DNA of 64,000 bases, taken from the NCBI RefSeq assembly GCF_900187605.1, contig NZ_FYEA01000001.1, forward strand, positions 620,001 to 684,000, in the 5' to 3' direction. The DNA is from Pseudomonas sp. Irchel 3H7. GTDB taxonomy: Bacteria > Pseudomonadota > Gammaproteobacteria > Pseudomonadales > Pseudomonadaceae. How positions within the stretch are numbered: position 1 is the stretch's first letter; every line of letters starts with the position of its first letter. This document shows, in pieces, positions 6,740 through 18,700 of this stretch. The notes beneath the pieces are model-generated. The model did not search any database. It was not told where the DNA came from and worked only from the letters and a program-made list of their open reading frames with translations. Both the position numbers and the translations under genes were made by a program.

Positions 6740-9700
6740 TCAGCCCACGCGTGCCATGCAATGCTCGACCAACGCCTCCAGCTCACGCTGGAAATCGTCC
6801 ATCAAGGCATCCATCGTGCCGGCGCGATAACGCTGGCTGCTGTAGATGCAACGCAAGGCCAACTGACCGTCATAGACCTGGCCGACAATTTCCAGCCAGT
6901 TGCCCAGATTGGCTTTCAGGCTGTAGTTGTCGCCGGTTTCTTCCAGCGCTGGCACCAGCAGTGCCTGCTCGTCGAAACTCTGGTCAAACTGCCCCAGGTA
7001 GTTGAACGTGACCCGTGCTTGCGGCAGTTCGGCCAGTTGCCGCGCCACCTCAGCCCCAGCCAGATGACGCAATACGCCATAGCCGATGCCCTTCTGCGGT
7101 ACCGCTGCCAACTGTGCCTGCACATTGACGATCGACTGGCCGATGTCGTCGCTGTCGGGGCGCAAACGCACCGGGAACATGCTGGTGAACCAGCCCAGGC
7201 TGCGGCTCAGGTCGATGGACTCGAACAGGTCTTCACGACCATGGCCTTCGAGCAGAATCAGCGCCGACGGTTGTTGACTCCAGCGGCACAGGGCACGACT
7301 GAGCGCCGACAACAGCAGGTCGTTGATCTGCGTGCCGTATACCGCCGGAGCCTGTTTGAGCAGTTGTTCAGTGTGCTCGCGAGACAGTTTCAGTCGCGCC
7401 TGCGCCTGCTGACGCACGAGGTTTTTGCCACGCAGGTTGTCGCAAGGCAGGTCGACGCCCGGCTGATCCAGTTGCTCCCGCCAGTACGCCAGTTCCTGCT
7501 CGGCAATCACCGGCGCCTGCGCCTGCAAGGCCTCGGCGAACGATCGGTAACTGCTGGTGCGAATCGGCAGTTTCGGTTCGAGCCCCTGCACACACGCCTC
7601 GTATGCCACTTTCAAATCGTCGAGCAGAATTCGCCACGACACGGTGTCGACCACCAAGTGGTGAATCACCACCAGCAGGCGCGCCTGGCCATCCGGCAAG
7701 GCGACATGCATCACCCGCCAGACCGGCCCGTCGTCGAGTTTCAGGCTGCGCTGGGCGAGGTTGGCCAAGGCTTCGACCTGTTCGCTGTTGTCCGCCTCGC
7801 GGCGCCAGAGCAACGCTTCGCCCTGTTCACTAAGGTCACAGTAACGCTGCAACCAGCGCCCGCCTTCGTGGGAGAACCGCAGGCGCAGCGAGTCGTGATG
7901 TTGCGCGATCCAGCCCAGTGCCTGCTCCAGTGCATCGAGGTCCAGCGGCTGGCGCGCACTCAACAGCAATGACTGGTTGTAGTGATGCGCCTCGGCCATG
8001 CCTTCGGCAAAGAACCACTCCTGAATCGGCAGAAGATTGAACAAACCCTCGGCGGCGACGTGCGTGACGTCCGCCTGCGGTTTTGGCGTGCCCTCCTTCG
8101 CCGCTTCCTGCTCGACGATGCCGGCGATGGTTTGATAACGCATCAGGTCGCGCAGCTTGAGATCCATCTGCAACGTCGGATGGTTTCTGACGCGGGAGAT
8201 CACCTGCAAACTCAGAATCGAGTCGCCGCCCAGTTCAAAGAAATTATCGCTGATGCCCACTTGTTCGACCTGCAGCACCTGCGCCCAGATGTCCGCGAGC
8301 AGGCTTTCCTGCTCGTTGCGCGGGGCCAGGTATTGCTCGGTTTTGAACTCGGGTTCCGGCAGCGCCTTGCGATCAAGCTTGCCGTTCGGTGTCACCGGGA
8401 AAGCACTCAGGCAAACGATCTGCGCCGGCACCATGTATTCCGGCAACGAGGTGCGCAGACCCGCCTTGAGTTCATCGCCAATGTCTTCGCCGGTCGCAGT
8501 GACCACATAACCGATCAGTTGCTTGCCGGAAGCATTGTCGCGGGCGATCACCAGTGCGTCGGTGACCGACGGCAACTGGCGCAGACTGGCCTCGACTTCG
8601 CCCAGTTCGATGCGGAAGCCGCGGACCTTGACCTGATGGTCGATACGGCCGACGTAATCGACCACACCGTCGGCACGCAAACGCACCAGGTCACCGCTGC
8701 GATACAGGCGTTCACCCGCCGCGAACGGGTTGGGCACGAAGCGCTCGCAAGTCAGCTCCGGACGGCCGTGATAACCCCGGGCGACGCCATAGCCGCCGAT
8801 GTACAACTCGCCGGCAAAGCCTGGCGGCAGCGGGTTCATATCCTCGTCCAGCACGTACAGCGAGCGTGCGCCCACCGCACGGCCGATCGGCGCATACGCG
8901 GCTTCGCAATGCTGGCTGACCGGGACTTTCCAGAGCATCGGCGTGACCACGGTTTCGGTCGGTCCGTAGCCGTTGGTGAAGTACTGCGGACGCAGCGCAG
9001 CCTTGACCTGCTCGAAGGTCTGATCCGGCACCGCATCACCGCCGAAGCAGTAGATGCGCACTGGTGGCGGCGCGATACCGCTGGCCGCGGCGTACTCGGC
9101 CAGCTGCTTGAGATAGGCCGGCGGGAAGCAGGCAATGGTGATGCCGTAATCATGCAGCGCCTGATAGGTCTGCTCCGGTGTCCACAGGCAACCGTCGCGA
9201 ATCACCAGACGACCGCCGCTGTACAAGGTGCTCAACCAGCGCTCATGGGCACCGTCAAAGGCGAACGACATGAAGTGCAGCTCGCAACTGCTGGTGTCCA
9301 TTTCATACAACTCGGCGATGGCCTGACAGTGCATGCTCAGCGGGCCTTGCGTCACCGCGACGCCTTTCGGTCGGCCGGTGGAACCCGAGGTGTAAACCAG
9401 ATACGCCAGGCCCTGTTCCTGCACCCGGCAGTCGGGGGCGTGGTCGGCATAACGGCTTTCATCAAGGTGATCGATTTCCAGGCGCAGCAGACCTTGCGGC
9501 GCCGGCAAGGTCGCTCGCAGGCTGCTCTGGGTCAACAACAGCGCCATGCCCGAATCTTCGATCATGTACGCCAGACGCTCCGGCGGATACTCGATGTCCA
9601 GCGGCACATACGCCGCACCGCTCTTGAGCACGGCGAGGAAGCTCACGACCATTTCCAGCGAGCGCGGCAAGGCCACGCCGATCACCACTTCCGGACCGGC

Positions 9701-12700
9701 GCCGTGTTCGATCAGGCAGTGCGCCAGTCGGTTGGCGCGTTGCTCGAGTTCGGCGTAGGTCAGGTTCATCCCGGCGCATTGCAGAGCAATAGCCTGCGGC
9801 TGTTGTCGCGCGTGACGGCTGATCAATTCCGGCAACAGCGCCGCTTGATGGGTATGCGCCGGTTCAGCACTCCAGACCTGCGCCGCTTGCCATTGCTCAC
9901 CGCTCAAGCGCTGCAAATTACCGAGGCGTTCGTACGGCGCCGCCAGCATCGCGGCGAGGGTGTTTTCCATGGTCTGGCGAATACCGACGACGGCCTCAGC
10001 GCTGAAGTGGCTGCGCAAATACAGGTATTCGATCGATAACTCGTCACCGAGCATCACCGCGAGGTCCATCGGCACGTTGGTCACACCGTGGCCGATGGAT
10101 TTGCCGAAGGTCAGGTCAGTGTCGTTTTCTTCCTGCAGACGGTCGTCGATCGGGAAGTTTTCGAACACCACAATGCTATCGAACAACGCCTGACCACCGA
10201 GACTGGACCAGCGCTGTACATCGGCCAGCGGCGCCTGGGAGTAATCGCGAATGTCGAGGTTGTAGGCCTGCACTTCGCCCAGCCAGTCAGCCAGACGCTG
10301 ATCGGCTTGCGGCGTCTGAATGATCGGCAAGGTATTGATGAACAGACCGAGCATGTTGCCGACATTCGCCAGACTTTCCGGACGCCCCGACACCGTGGCG
10401 CCAAAGGTCACCGTCTGCTGCCCGGTGTAGCGTTGCAACAGCAGCAACCATGCGCCCTGAATCAGCGTGTTGGGGGTGATGCGCAGGTCGCGGCAGAACT
10501 GCAACAGCCGCGCGGTCTGCGCTGTGTCCCAGTTCGAATAGATCGCATCGTGACCGGCAACATCGGCGCTGTGGCGCGGGTGCATCGCCTGGCTCAGTGC
10601 CGTCGGCTCGCTGACCACCGCCAGGCGCGCCTTCCAGAACAACTCCTGGGCGTCCTGATCCTGTGCCTGCAGCCAGGCGATGAAGTCGCGGTAACGACCG
10701 TTCTCGCCGATGATTTCGCCCTTGGCGTAATACTGCAGGACCTCACCGAACAGCCGCGAACTGCTCCAGCCGTCCATGAGGATGTGGTGGCTGGTCCAGA
10801 TCATCTGGTACTGATCGTCGCTCAGGCGCAGCAGGGTCACCCGCAACAAACGCGCATCGGCCAGATTGAAACCGAGCGCGCGGTCATCGCTGGCAAACGC
10901 GGCAATCCGCTCCTCACTGGTCTCCTGACCACGCCAATCGAGCACCTGCATTTGCAACGGCGCATGGCGATGCACCACCTGCAACGGTTTGGCCAGGCCG
11001 TCCTGCCAATGGAAACTGGTGCGCAGAATCGCCTGACGGGCGATGACAAATTCCCACGCCTGGCGGAAGCGTTCCACATCCAGGCCCTTGATCGGCAGGC
11101 TGACCTGCTGCACGTACAGGCTGCTGCCGTTATCCGACAGGGTGTGGAAGAGCATGCCTTCCTGCATCGGCGACAGCGGGTAGACATCCTCGATCATGTC
11201 CGCCGGCACTGGCAACGCATCGAGCTGCGCCTGATCCAGTTCGGCCAACGGATAATCCGCAGGCGCCTCGCCAGTCGAGTGCTCGAGTGAGACCACTGCA
11301 GCCAGCTTCTGCACGGTCTGCTGCTGGAACAGGTCTTTGGGGGTGAAGCCAATCCCCTGCTGACGCGCGCGGCTGACCAGTTGAATCGAGATGATCGAGT
11401 CGCCGCCCAGCGCAAAGTAGTTATCGGTCACGCCGACCCGCTCGATCTTCAGGATGTCCTGCCAGACCTCGGCCAGTTGCTGCTCCAGCGGCGTCGACGG
11501 CGCGACGTATTCACGCTGCGACTGGCTGACGTCCGGTGTCGGCAAGGCCTTGCGGTCGAGTTTACCGTTGGGGGTCAGCGGCAACTGTTCGAGGAACAGC
11601 CACTGCGCCGGCACCATGTAGTCCGGCAGATGCGCCTTCAGCGCGGTCTGCAATGCTTCACTCAAGCCGTCGAGTTGTTCGAGGCTGAGGCTGCTGTCAC
11701 TTGGCACCACATACGCGACCAGTTGCTGGCCACTGTGGCCATCCACCGCCAACACCACACCTTCGCGCACATTGTCCTGAGCGAGCAGACGCGCTTCGAT
11801 TTCACCCAGCTCGATACGGAAACCGCGCACCTTGACCTGATGATCGATACGCCCGACGTATTCGATTCGGCCGTCCTCCGTGAAGCGAGTCAGGTCGCCG
11901 GTGCGGTACATGCGCTCGCCACTGCTCGAGAATGGATTGGGCAGGAAACGTTCGGCGGTCAGGCCCGGGCGGAACAGGTAGCCACGGGTGATGCCATCGC
12001 CGGCCAGATACAGCTCGGCCGCCACGCCAATCGGTGCTTGCTGCAATTGCTCATCGAGCAGGTACGCCGTGGTGTTGACCAGCGGCCGGCCGATGTTCGC
12101 CTGACCACCAAGTTCGCGGCGGGTGCAGGTCGAATAGGTGGTGTCTTCCGACGGCCCGTACAGGTCGTAGACATGCGCCACCGCCGTCTCGCGGTAGAGC
12201 GTGTCGACCAGGCTCTGCTTCAACGGCTCACCGGCGAGGTTGATGATGCGCACGCCCGGCGGAATTTGCCCGGTGCGTTGCAGCGCGGCAATCGCCGACG
12301 GCACGGTGTTGATCAGGCGCACCTGATCGCGCTCCGGCAAGTCCGGCAGCTCCAGGGCATTGCGCGCCATGACGATCGAGCCGCCGCGTGCGAGGGTGAC
12401 GAAAATCTCCCACACCGACAGGTCGAAGCACACCGACGTCGACGCCAGCACACCGTGCAGATCGTCTTCGCTGTAGACCTCGGCAGACCAGTGAATCAGC
12501 GCCTGTACGTTGCGGTGGGCGATGGCAACACCTTTCGGTTTGCCGGTGGAACCCGAGGTATAGATCACGTAGGCCAGATTGGCCGAATCAGCGCGCGCCG
12601 GAAGATTATCCGCAGGCTGCTCGGCAAACGCCGCACCACCCGCCTCGACCAGCACCACCTGCGCATCGGTCTGCGGCAGTTGCGCCAGCAGCGATTGCTG

Positions 12701-15700
12701 CGTCAGCAAGACTTTCGCCTGACTGTCGTCGAGCATGTAGGCCACGCGATCTGCCGGGTAATCCGGGTCCAGCGGCACATAGGTGCCACCGGCCTTGAGC
12801 ACCGCCATCAGGGCGATCACCAGTTCCGCCGAACGCGGCATCGCCACGCCCACGCGGATTTCCGCACCGACACCCAGCGCCAGCAGATGATGGGCCAATT
12901 GGTTGGCGCGTTGATTGAGTTCGGCATAGCTCAGGGCGACGCCCGCATGACTCAGGGCCAGTGCCTGCGGATGCGCCGCGACGCGAAGCTCAAAACTCTG
13001 CGGGATCAGTCGTTCCGCCGGATACGCAGCCTGATTGGCGTTCCATTGCGCCAGGATCTGGCGTTCGGCGAATGGCAGCAGGCCGATCTCACCGAGCAGA
13101 CGCTGTGGCGCCTCAATGAACTGACGCAGCACTTCTTCCAGATGCCCTGCCAGACTCAGCACGCTGCGTTCGGCAAAGTGCTCGGTGAGGTAGTTGAAGT
13201 CCAGGTTCAAGACGTCGCTGGCCCCGGCGATCAGGGTCAGACCGTAGTTGGTTTGCTCGCGGTGCTCCAGGCCGCCAAAACGCAGACCGCCCGGGTTGGC
13301 TTCCAGCGCTTCGGACACCGGATAGTTTTCAAACACCAGCAAGGTGTCGAACAGCGCTTCGCCACTCAACTGAGCCAGACGCTGGATGTCCTGCAACGGC
13401 GTCTGCTCGTAGTCGCGCAGCAACAGGTTTTTGTCCTGCACGCTGCGCACCCAGTCGCCGACGCTGAGCGTGGCCTGCGGGCTGGCGATTACTGGCAAGG
13501 TGTTGATGAACAGGCCCAATTGCTGCTCGATGCCCGGCAGATCCACCGGACGCCCGGACACCGTGGCGCCAAAGGCCACCGTGGCCTGGCCGGTGTAGCG
13601 CTGCAACACCAATAGCCATGCGGCTTGTACCAGGCTGTTGAGGGTCACTTGCTGCTGACGGGAGAAACCGTTCAGGCGCTGAGTGAAGGCTTGGTCAAAA
13701 TGCAGGCGATGCATCTGTTTGCCCGGCCCCGGCACGGTACGCCCGTGGCAAGCCGAGGCCAGTCGGGTCGGTTCCTCCAGTGCGGCCAGCTGTCCGCGCC
13801 AGAAATCCTGTGAGGCGGCTTTGTCCTGACCTTGCAGCCAGACCAGGAAATCACGGTAACGACCCTGCGCGCCCGGCACCGGTTGACCTGCGTAATCCTG
13901 CAACACCTCGCCGAACATCCGCGAGTTGCTCCAGCCATCCATGAGGATGTGGTGGCAGGTGAAAATCAGCCGATGGCGATCATCAGCCGTGCGCAGCAGG
14001 CACAGACGCAGCAGCGGCGGATTCTGCAGATCGAAACCGCGCTCGCGATCAGCCTGCGCCCGCGCCTCAAGCACGGCCGGCAAGTCCGCCACACCGCGCA
14101 CATCGACTTCGGGCATTTCCAGGGTCAACTGGCGATTGATCACTTGCAACGGCGCATCGAGACCGTCGCGGCCCCAGATGAACCCGGCACGCAACACTTC
14201 ATGGCGATCCACCACGCGTTGCCACGCCTGCTGGAAACGCGCCACGTCGAGGCCGTCGATATCCAGCAGCATCTGATAGACGTAGGCGCTGGCATCGGCG
14301 TCGTACAGGCTGTGGAACAGAATGCCTTGTTGCATCGGCGCCAGCGGATAGATGTCCTCGATGCGTTGGGCGGCGATCGGCAAGCTGTCCAGGTGCGCCT
14401 GGGACAACCCGGCCAACGGCACATCCGACGGCGTCAAACCACCGCTTGGATGGCTCAGGCAATGGTCGATCAACTCGCTCAGCGCTACTTCATAAGCACG
14501 GGCCAAAGCGTTGATGGTGGACTCTTCGAAGACATCGCCACTGTAAGTCCAGGTCAGGCTCAGTTGGCCCTGATAGACCCGGCCATCGATGGTCAGCCAG
14601 TTGGCCATCGGCGCGTTTTCATCCTGGCCGGCGCCCTTGTCTTCGGTAGCCGGCACCCACAGGGCGCCTTCGTCGAAGTTGTTGTCGAACTGGCCGAGGT
14701 AGTTGAACGTCACTTTCGGATGTGCGAGATCGTTCAATGCTGCTTGCGAATCGGCGCTGCCCAGATAACGCAGCAAGCCATAGCCGATGCCTTTGTGCGG
14801 GATCGCGCGCAGTTGCTCCTTGATGCCTTTGATCGAGGTTTCGAGACTCGCGTCCGGGGTCAGGCGCACCGGGAACATGCTGGTGAACCAACCCACCGTG
14901 CGGCTCAGGTCGACGTCATCGAACAGGTCTTCCCGACCGTGCCCTTCAAGCTGCACCAGTGCGCTGTCGGTGTTGGTCCATTGGCACAGCACGCGGGCCA
15001 GCGCGGTCAGCAGCAGGTCGTTGACCTGGGTGCGATAAACCGCCGGCGCCTGTTGCAGCAACTGACGGGTGCGTTCGGCGTCGAGACGCGTATCGACGCT
15101 GCGTTCGAAACGGTTGCTCAACTGGCCCTGTGGATTGTCCAGCGGCAGTTCGACCGACACATCGCGCAGCTGCCCGCGCCAGTAATCCAGTTCGCTTTCC
15201 AGCTCGGCACTGCGGGCATGCTCCTGCAGACGCTTGCCCCAATCCTTGAACGCGCTGGTCTTGGCCGGCAGACGCACAGCCTGACCGCTGCTCAACTGTT
15301 GATAGGTCGTTTGCAAATCCTCCAGCAGGATCCGCCACGACACGCCATCGACCACCAGGTGATGAATCACCAGCAACAGACGCTGGCTGGCGTCCGGCAA
15401 GTCAACCAATGCTGCGCGAATCAACGGGCCATCGAGCAAATCCAGACTGCGCTGCAACTCCTGGCAAAGCGCGGGCAATGCGGCGCTGTCGTCCAGTGTG
15501 ACCGTGCGCAGCAAGGCGTGCGCCTGATCCGCAGGCGCGTGGCGCTGCTGCCAGCCGTCGTCAGTCTGGCAGTAGCGCAGGCGCAGGGCGTCGTGGTGGC
15601 GTTGCAGGTGCAACAGCGCCTGCTCCAGTGGCGCCGCTTGCAGCGTGGTAGCCGGGGTCAACAGGATCGACTGGTTCCAGTGATGCCGCGCCGGGATGTC

Positions 15701-18700
15701 GCTATTGAAAAAGTAATGCTGGATCGGTGTCAGCAGCGCGTCGCCGAGCACTTCGCCCTGCTGCATCTGCACCGCGTCGCTCTGTTGCGCGACAGTCGCC
15801 AGACGTTGCACGGTCTGGTGCTGGAAGATGTCTTTGGGGGTGAAGCGAATGCCCGCATGACGGGCGCGGCTAACCACCTGAATCGAAATGATCGAGTCAC
15901 CGCCCAGCTCGAAGAAGTTGTCGTTGAGCCCGACACGCTCGACCTTCAGCACGTCCTGCCAGATCTCGGCCAGACGCTGTTCCAGTGGGTTGCGCGGCGC
16001 GGCATACACTTCCTGTACCTGCGCAACTTCCGGATGCGGCAGTTGCTTGCGATCGAGCTTGCCGTTGGCCGTCAGCGGCAGACGCTCAAGGAACGCCCAA
16101 CTGACCGGGACCATGTAGTCCGGCAGGGTCTCGCGCAAATGTGCCTTGATCGAATCGCGCAGTGCACCCTGCCCTTCGCCGTCCAGTTGTTCTTTCGCGA
16201 CGATCCACGTCGCCAGTTGCTGGCCGCTGATACCGTCGACCGCCAGCACCACCGCTTCGCGCACCTCAGGGTGCTTGAGCAGTTGCGCTTCGATTTCGCC
16301 CAGCTCGATACGGAAACCACGAATCTTCACCTGATGGTCGATCCGCCCGATGTACTCGATCACGCCATCGCCGCGCAGCCGCGCCAGGTCACCGGTGCGA
16401 TACAGGCGCTCGCCGGCCTGCGGATTGAACGGATCGGGAACGAATCGCGTGGCGGTCATGCCGGCCTGATTCAGGTAGCCCCGGGCCAGACCGGCACCGG
16501 CGATGTACAACTCACCGATGCAGCCTTGCGGCACCAGATTCAGCGAGCTGTCGAGCAAGTACCACGACAAGTCGACAATCGGCTCGCCGATCGGGCTGCT
16601 GTGGCTTTGCTCAAGATCAGCCATCGACAACGGTCGGTAAGTCACGTGCACGGTGGTTTCGGTGATGCCGTACATATTGATCAGCGCTGGCGCGCGGTCG
16701 CCGAAACGCTCGAACCACGGGCGCAGGCTCTGCACTTCCAGCGCCTCGCCACCAAACACCACGTAGCGCAATGAGTTGCTGCGCGTCGACTCGCTGGCGA
16801 CCTGCATCAATGGCTTGAACGCCGATGGCGTCTGGTTCAGCACGGTGACGTTTTCATCGCACAGCAGGGTGTAGAAATCTTCCGGAGAACGGCTGATGTC
16901 ATGCGGCACCACCACCAGTTTGCCGCCATACAGCAGCGCGCCGAAAACCTCCCAGACCGAGAAGTCGAAGGCGTAGGAGTGGAACAGCGTCCAGCTGTCC
17001 TGCGGGCCGAAATCGAACCAGTGCTCGGTGGCACTGAACAGCCGCATGACGTTGCCGTGCGGCAGCAATGCGCCTTTCGGTTTGCCGGTGGAGCCAGAGG
17101 TGTAAATGACGTACGCCAGGCTGTCCGGCGTGGTCAGGCACAGCGGATTGGTTTCAATGTGGTGTTCTGGCGCCTGATCCAGATCGAGGCACGCCAGCCC
17201 CGACGGCACCGGCAGTTGCGCGAGCAGATGCCCCTGGGTCAACAGCAGCTCGATGCCGCTGTCCTCGATCATGTAGCTCAAGCGATCATCCGGATAACCC
17301 GGATCCAGCGGCACATAAGCGCCACCGGCCTTGAGCACGGCAAGGATGGCGACAATCATGTCCAGCGAACGCTCGACCGCCACGCCAACACGAACATCCG
17401 GGCCGACGCCACGGGCGATCAACGCATGCGCCCACTGGTTGGCGCGACGATTGAGTTCGGCGTAGGTCAGGCGTTGCCCGTCATACGTCACGGCGACCGC
17501 GTCGGGATCACGCTCGGCCTGCGCTTCAATGGCTTGGTGAATGCACTGCTCAAGCGGTTGCTCGACAGACTGAGGATTCCACTGCGCCAGCAATTGTTGC
17601 TGCTGACCGGCATCGAGCATCGGCAACTGGCCGATACGTTGCGTCGGCTCGGCGACGATGGCCTGCAACAACGCGTTCCAGTGTTGCGCCAGACGCTCGA
17701 TGGTCACCGCGTCGAACAGATCCGTGGCGTACTTGAGCACGGCTTCGATGCCATGGGCCTGTTCGGTGGTGTTGAGGGTCAGGTCGAACTGCGCAGTCTG
17801 GCTCTGCCATTCCAGCGGCTCGATGTTCAAGCCATTCAAACGGGTTTCGACACTCGCGCGGCGCTCGGCCTGATGGTTGAACATCACCTGGAACAGCGGA
17901 CTGTGACTGAGGCTGCGGCCCGGTTCCAGCGCTTCGACCAGTTGCTCGAAGGGCAAGTCCTGATGGGCCTGCGCTTGCTGCGCGGTCTGTTTGACCTGAC
18001 GCAGCAGATCGACAAAGGACATCTGCCCGTCGATGTCGGCCTTGAGCACCTGAGTGTTGACGAAGAAGCCGATCAGCCGCTCGATTTCCACCCGCCCACG
18101 GTTGGCATTCGGCACGCCGACGCGGATGTCGGCCTGACCGCTGTAACGGTGCAACAGGGCCTGGAACGAGGCCAGCAAGACCACGAACAGGGTGACGTTT
18201 TCTTGCCGGGCGAAGGCCTTGAGCGCGTTGCTCAGCGCCGGGTCGAGAATCAGGTTGTGGCTGGCGCCGGCGAAGCTTTGCTCGATGGAGCGCGGGCGAT
18301 CCATCGGCAGTTCGAGTACCGGTTGTTCGCCGCCGAGTTTCTCTTGCCAGTAAGCCAGTTGCCGCTCCTGCTCACCGGCCTCCATCCACTGCCGTTGCCA
18401 CAAGGCGTAGTCGGCGTATTGAATCGGCAAGGCCGGCAGACCGGCATCGTGACCGAGGTTGAAACCGGCGTAGAGCTGCACCAGTTCCTCGATCATAACT
18501 TGCAGCGACCAGCCATCGGAGACGATGTGGTGCAGGGTCAGCACCAGCACATGGTCATTGGGGGTGACTTGCAGCAGCGCTGCGCGCAAGAGCGGGCCGT
18601 GCTGCAGGTCGAACGTTTTCTGGCTCTGGGTCTGCACGAACGCCTGGATCAAAGCATCCGCGTCGTTGGTCAGCTCAGCGCTCAGTTGATGAGTCTCCAG

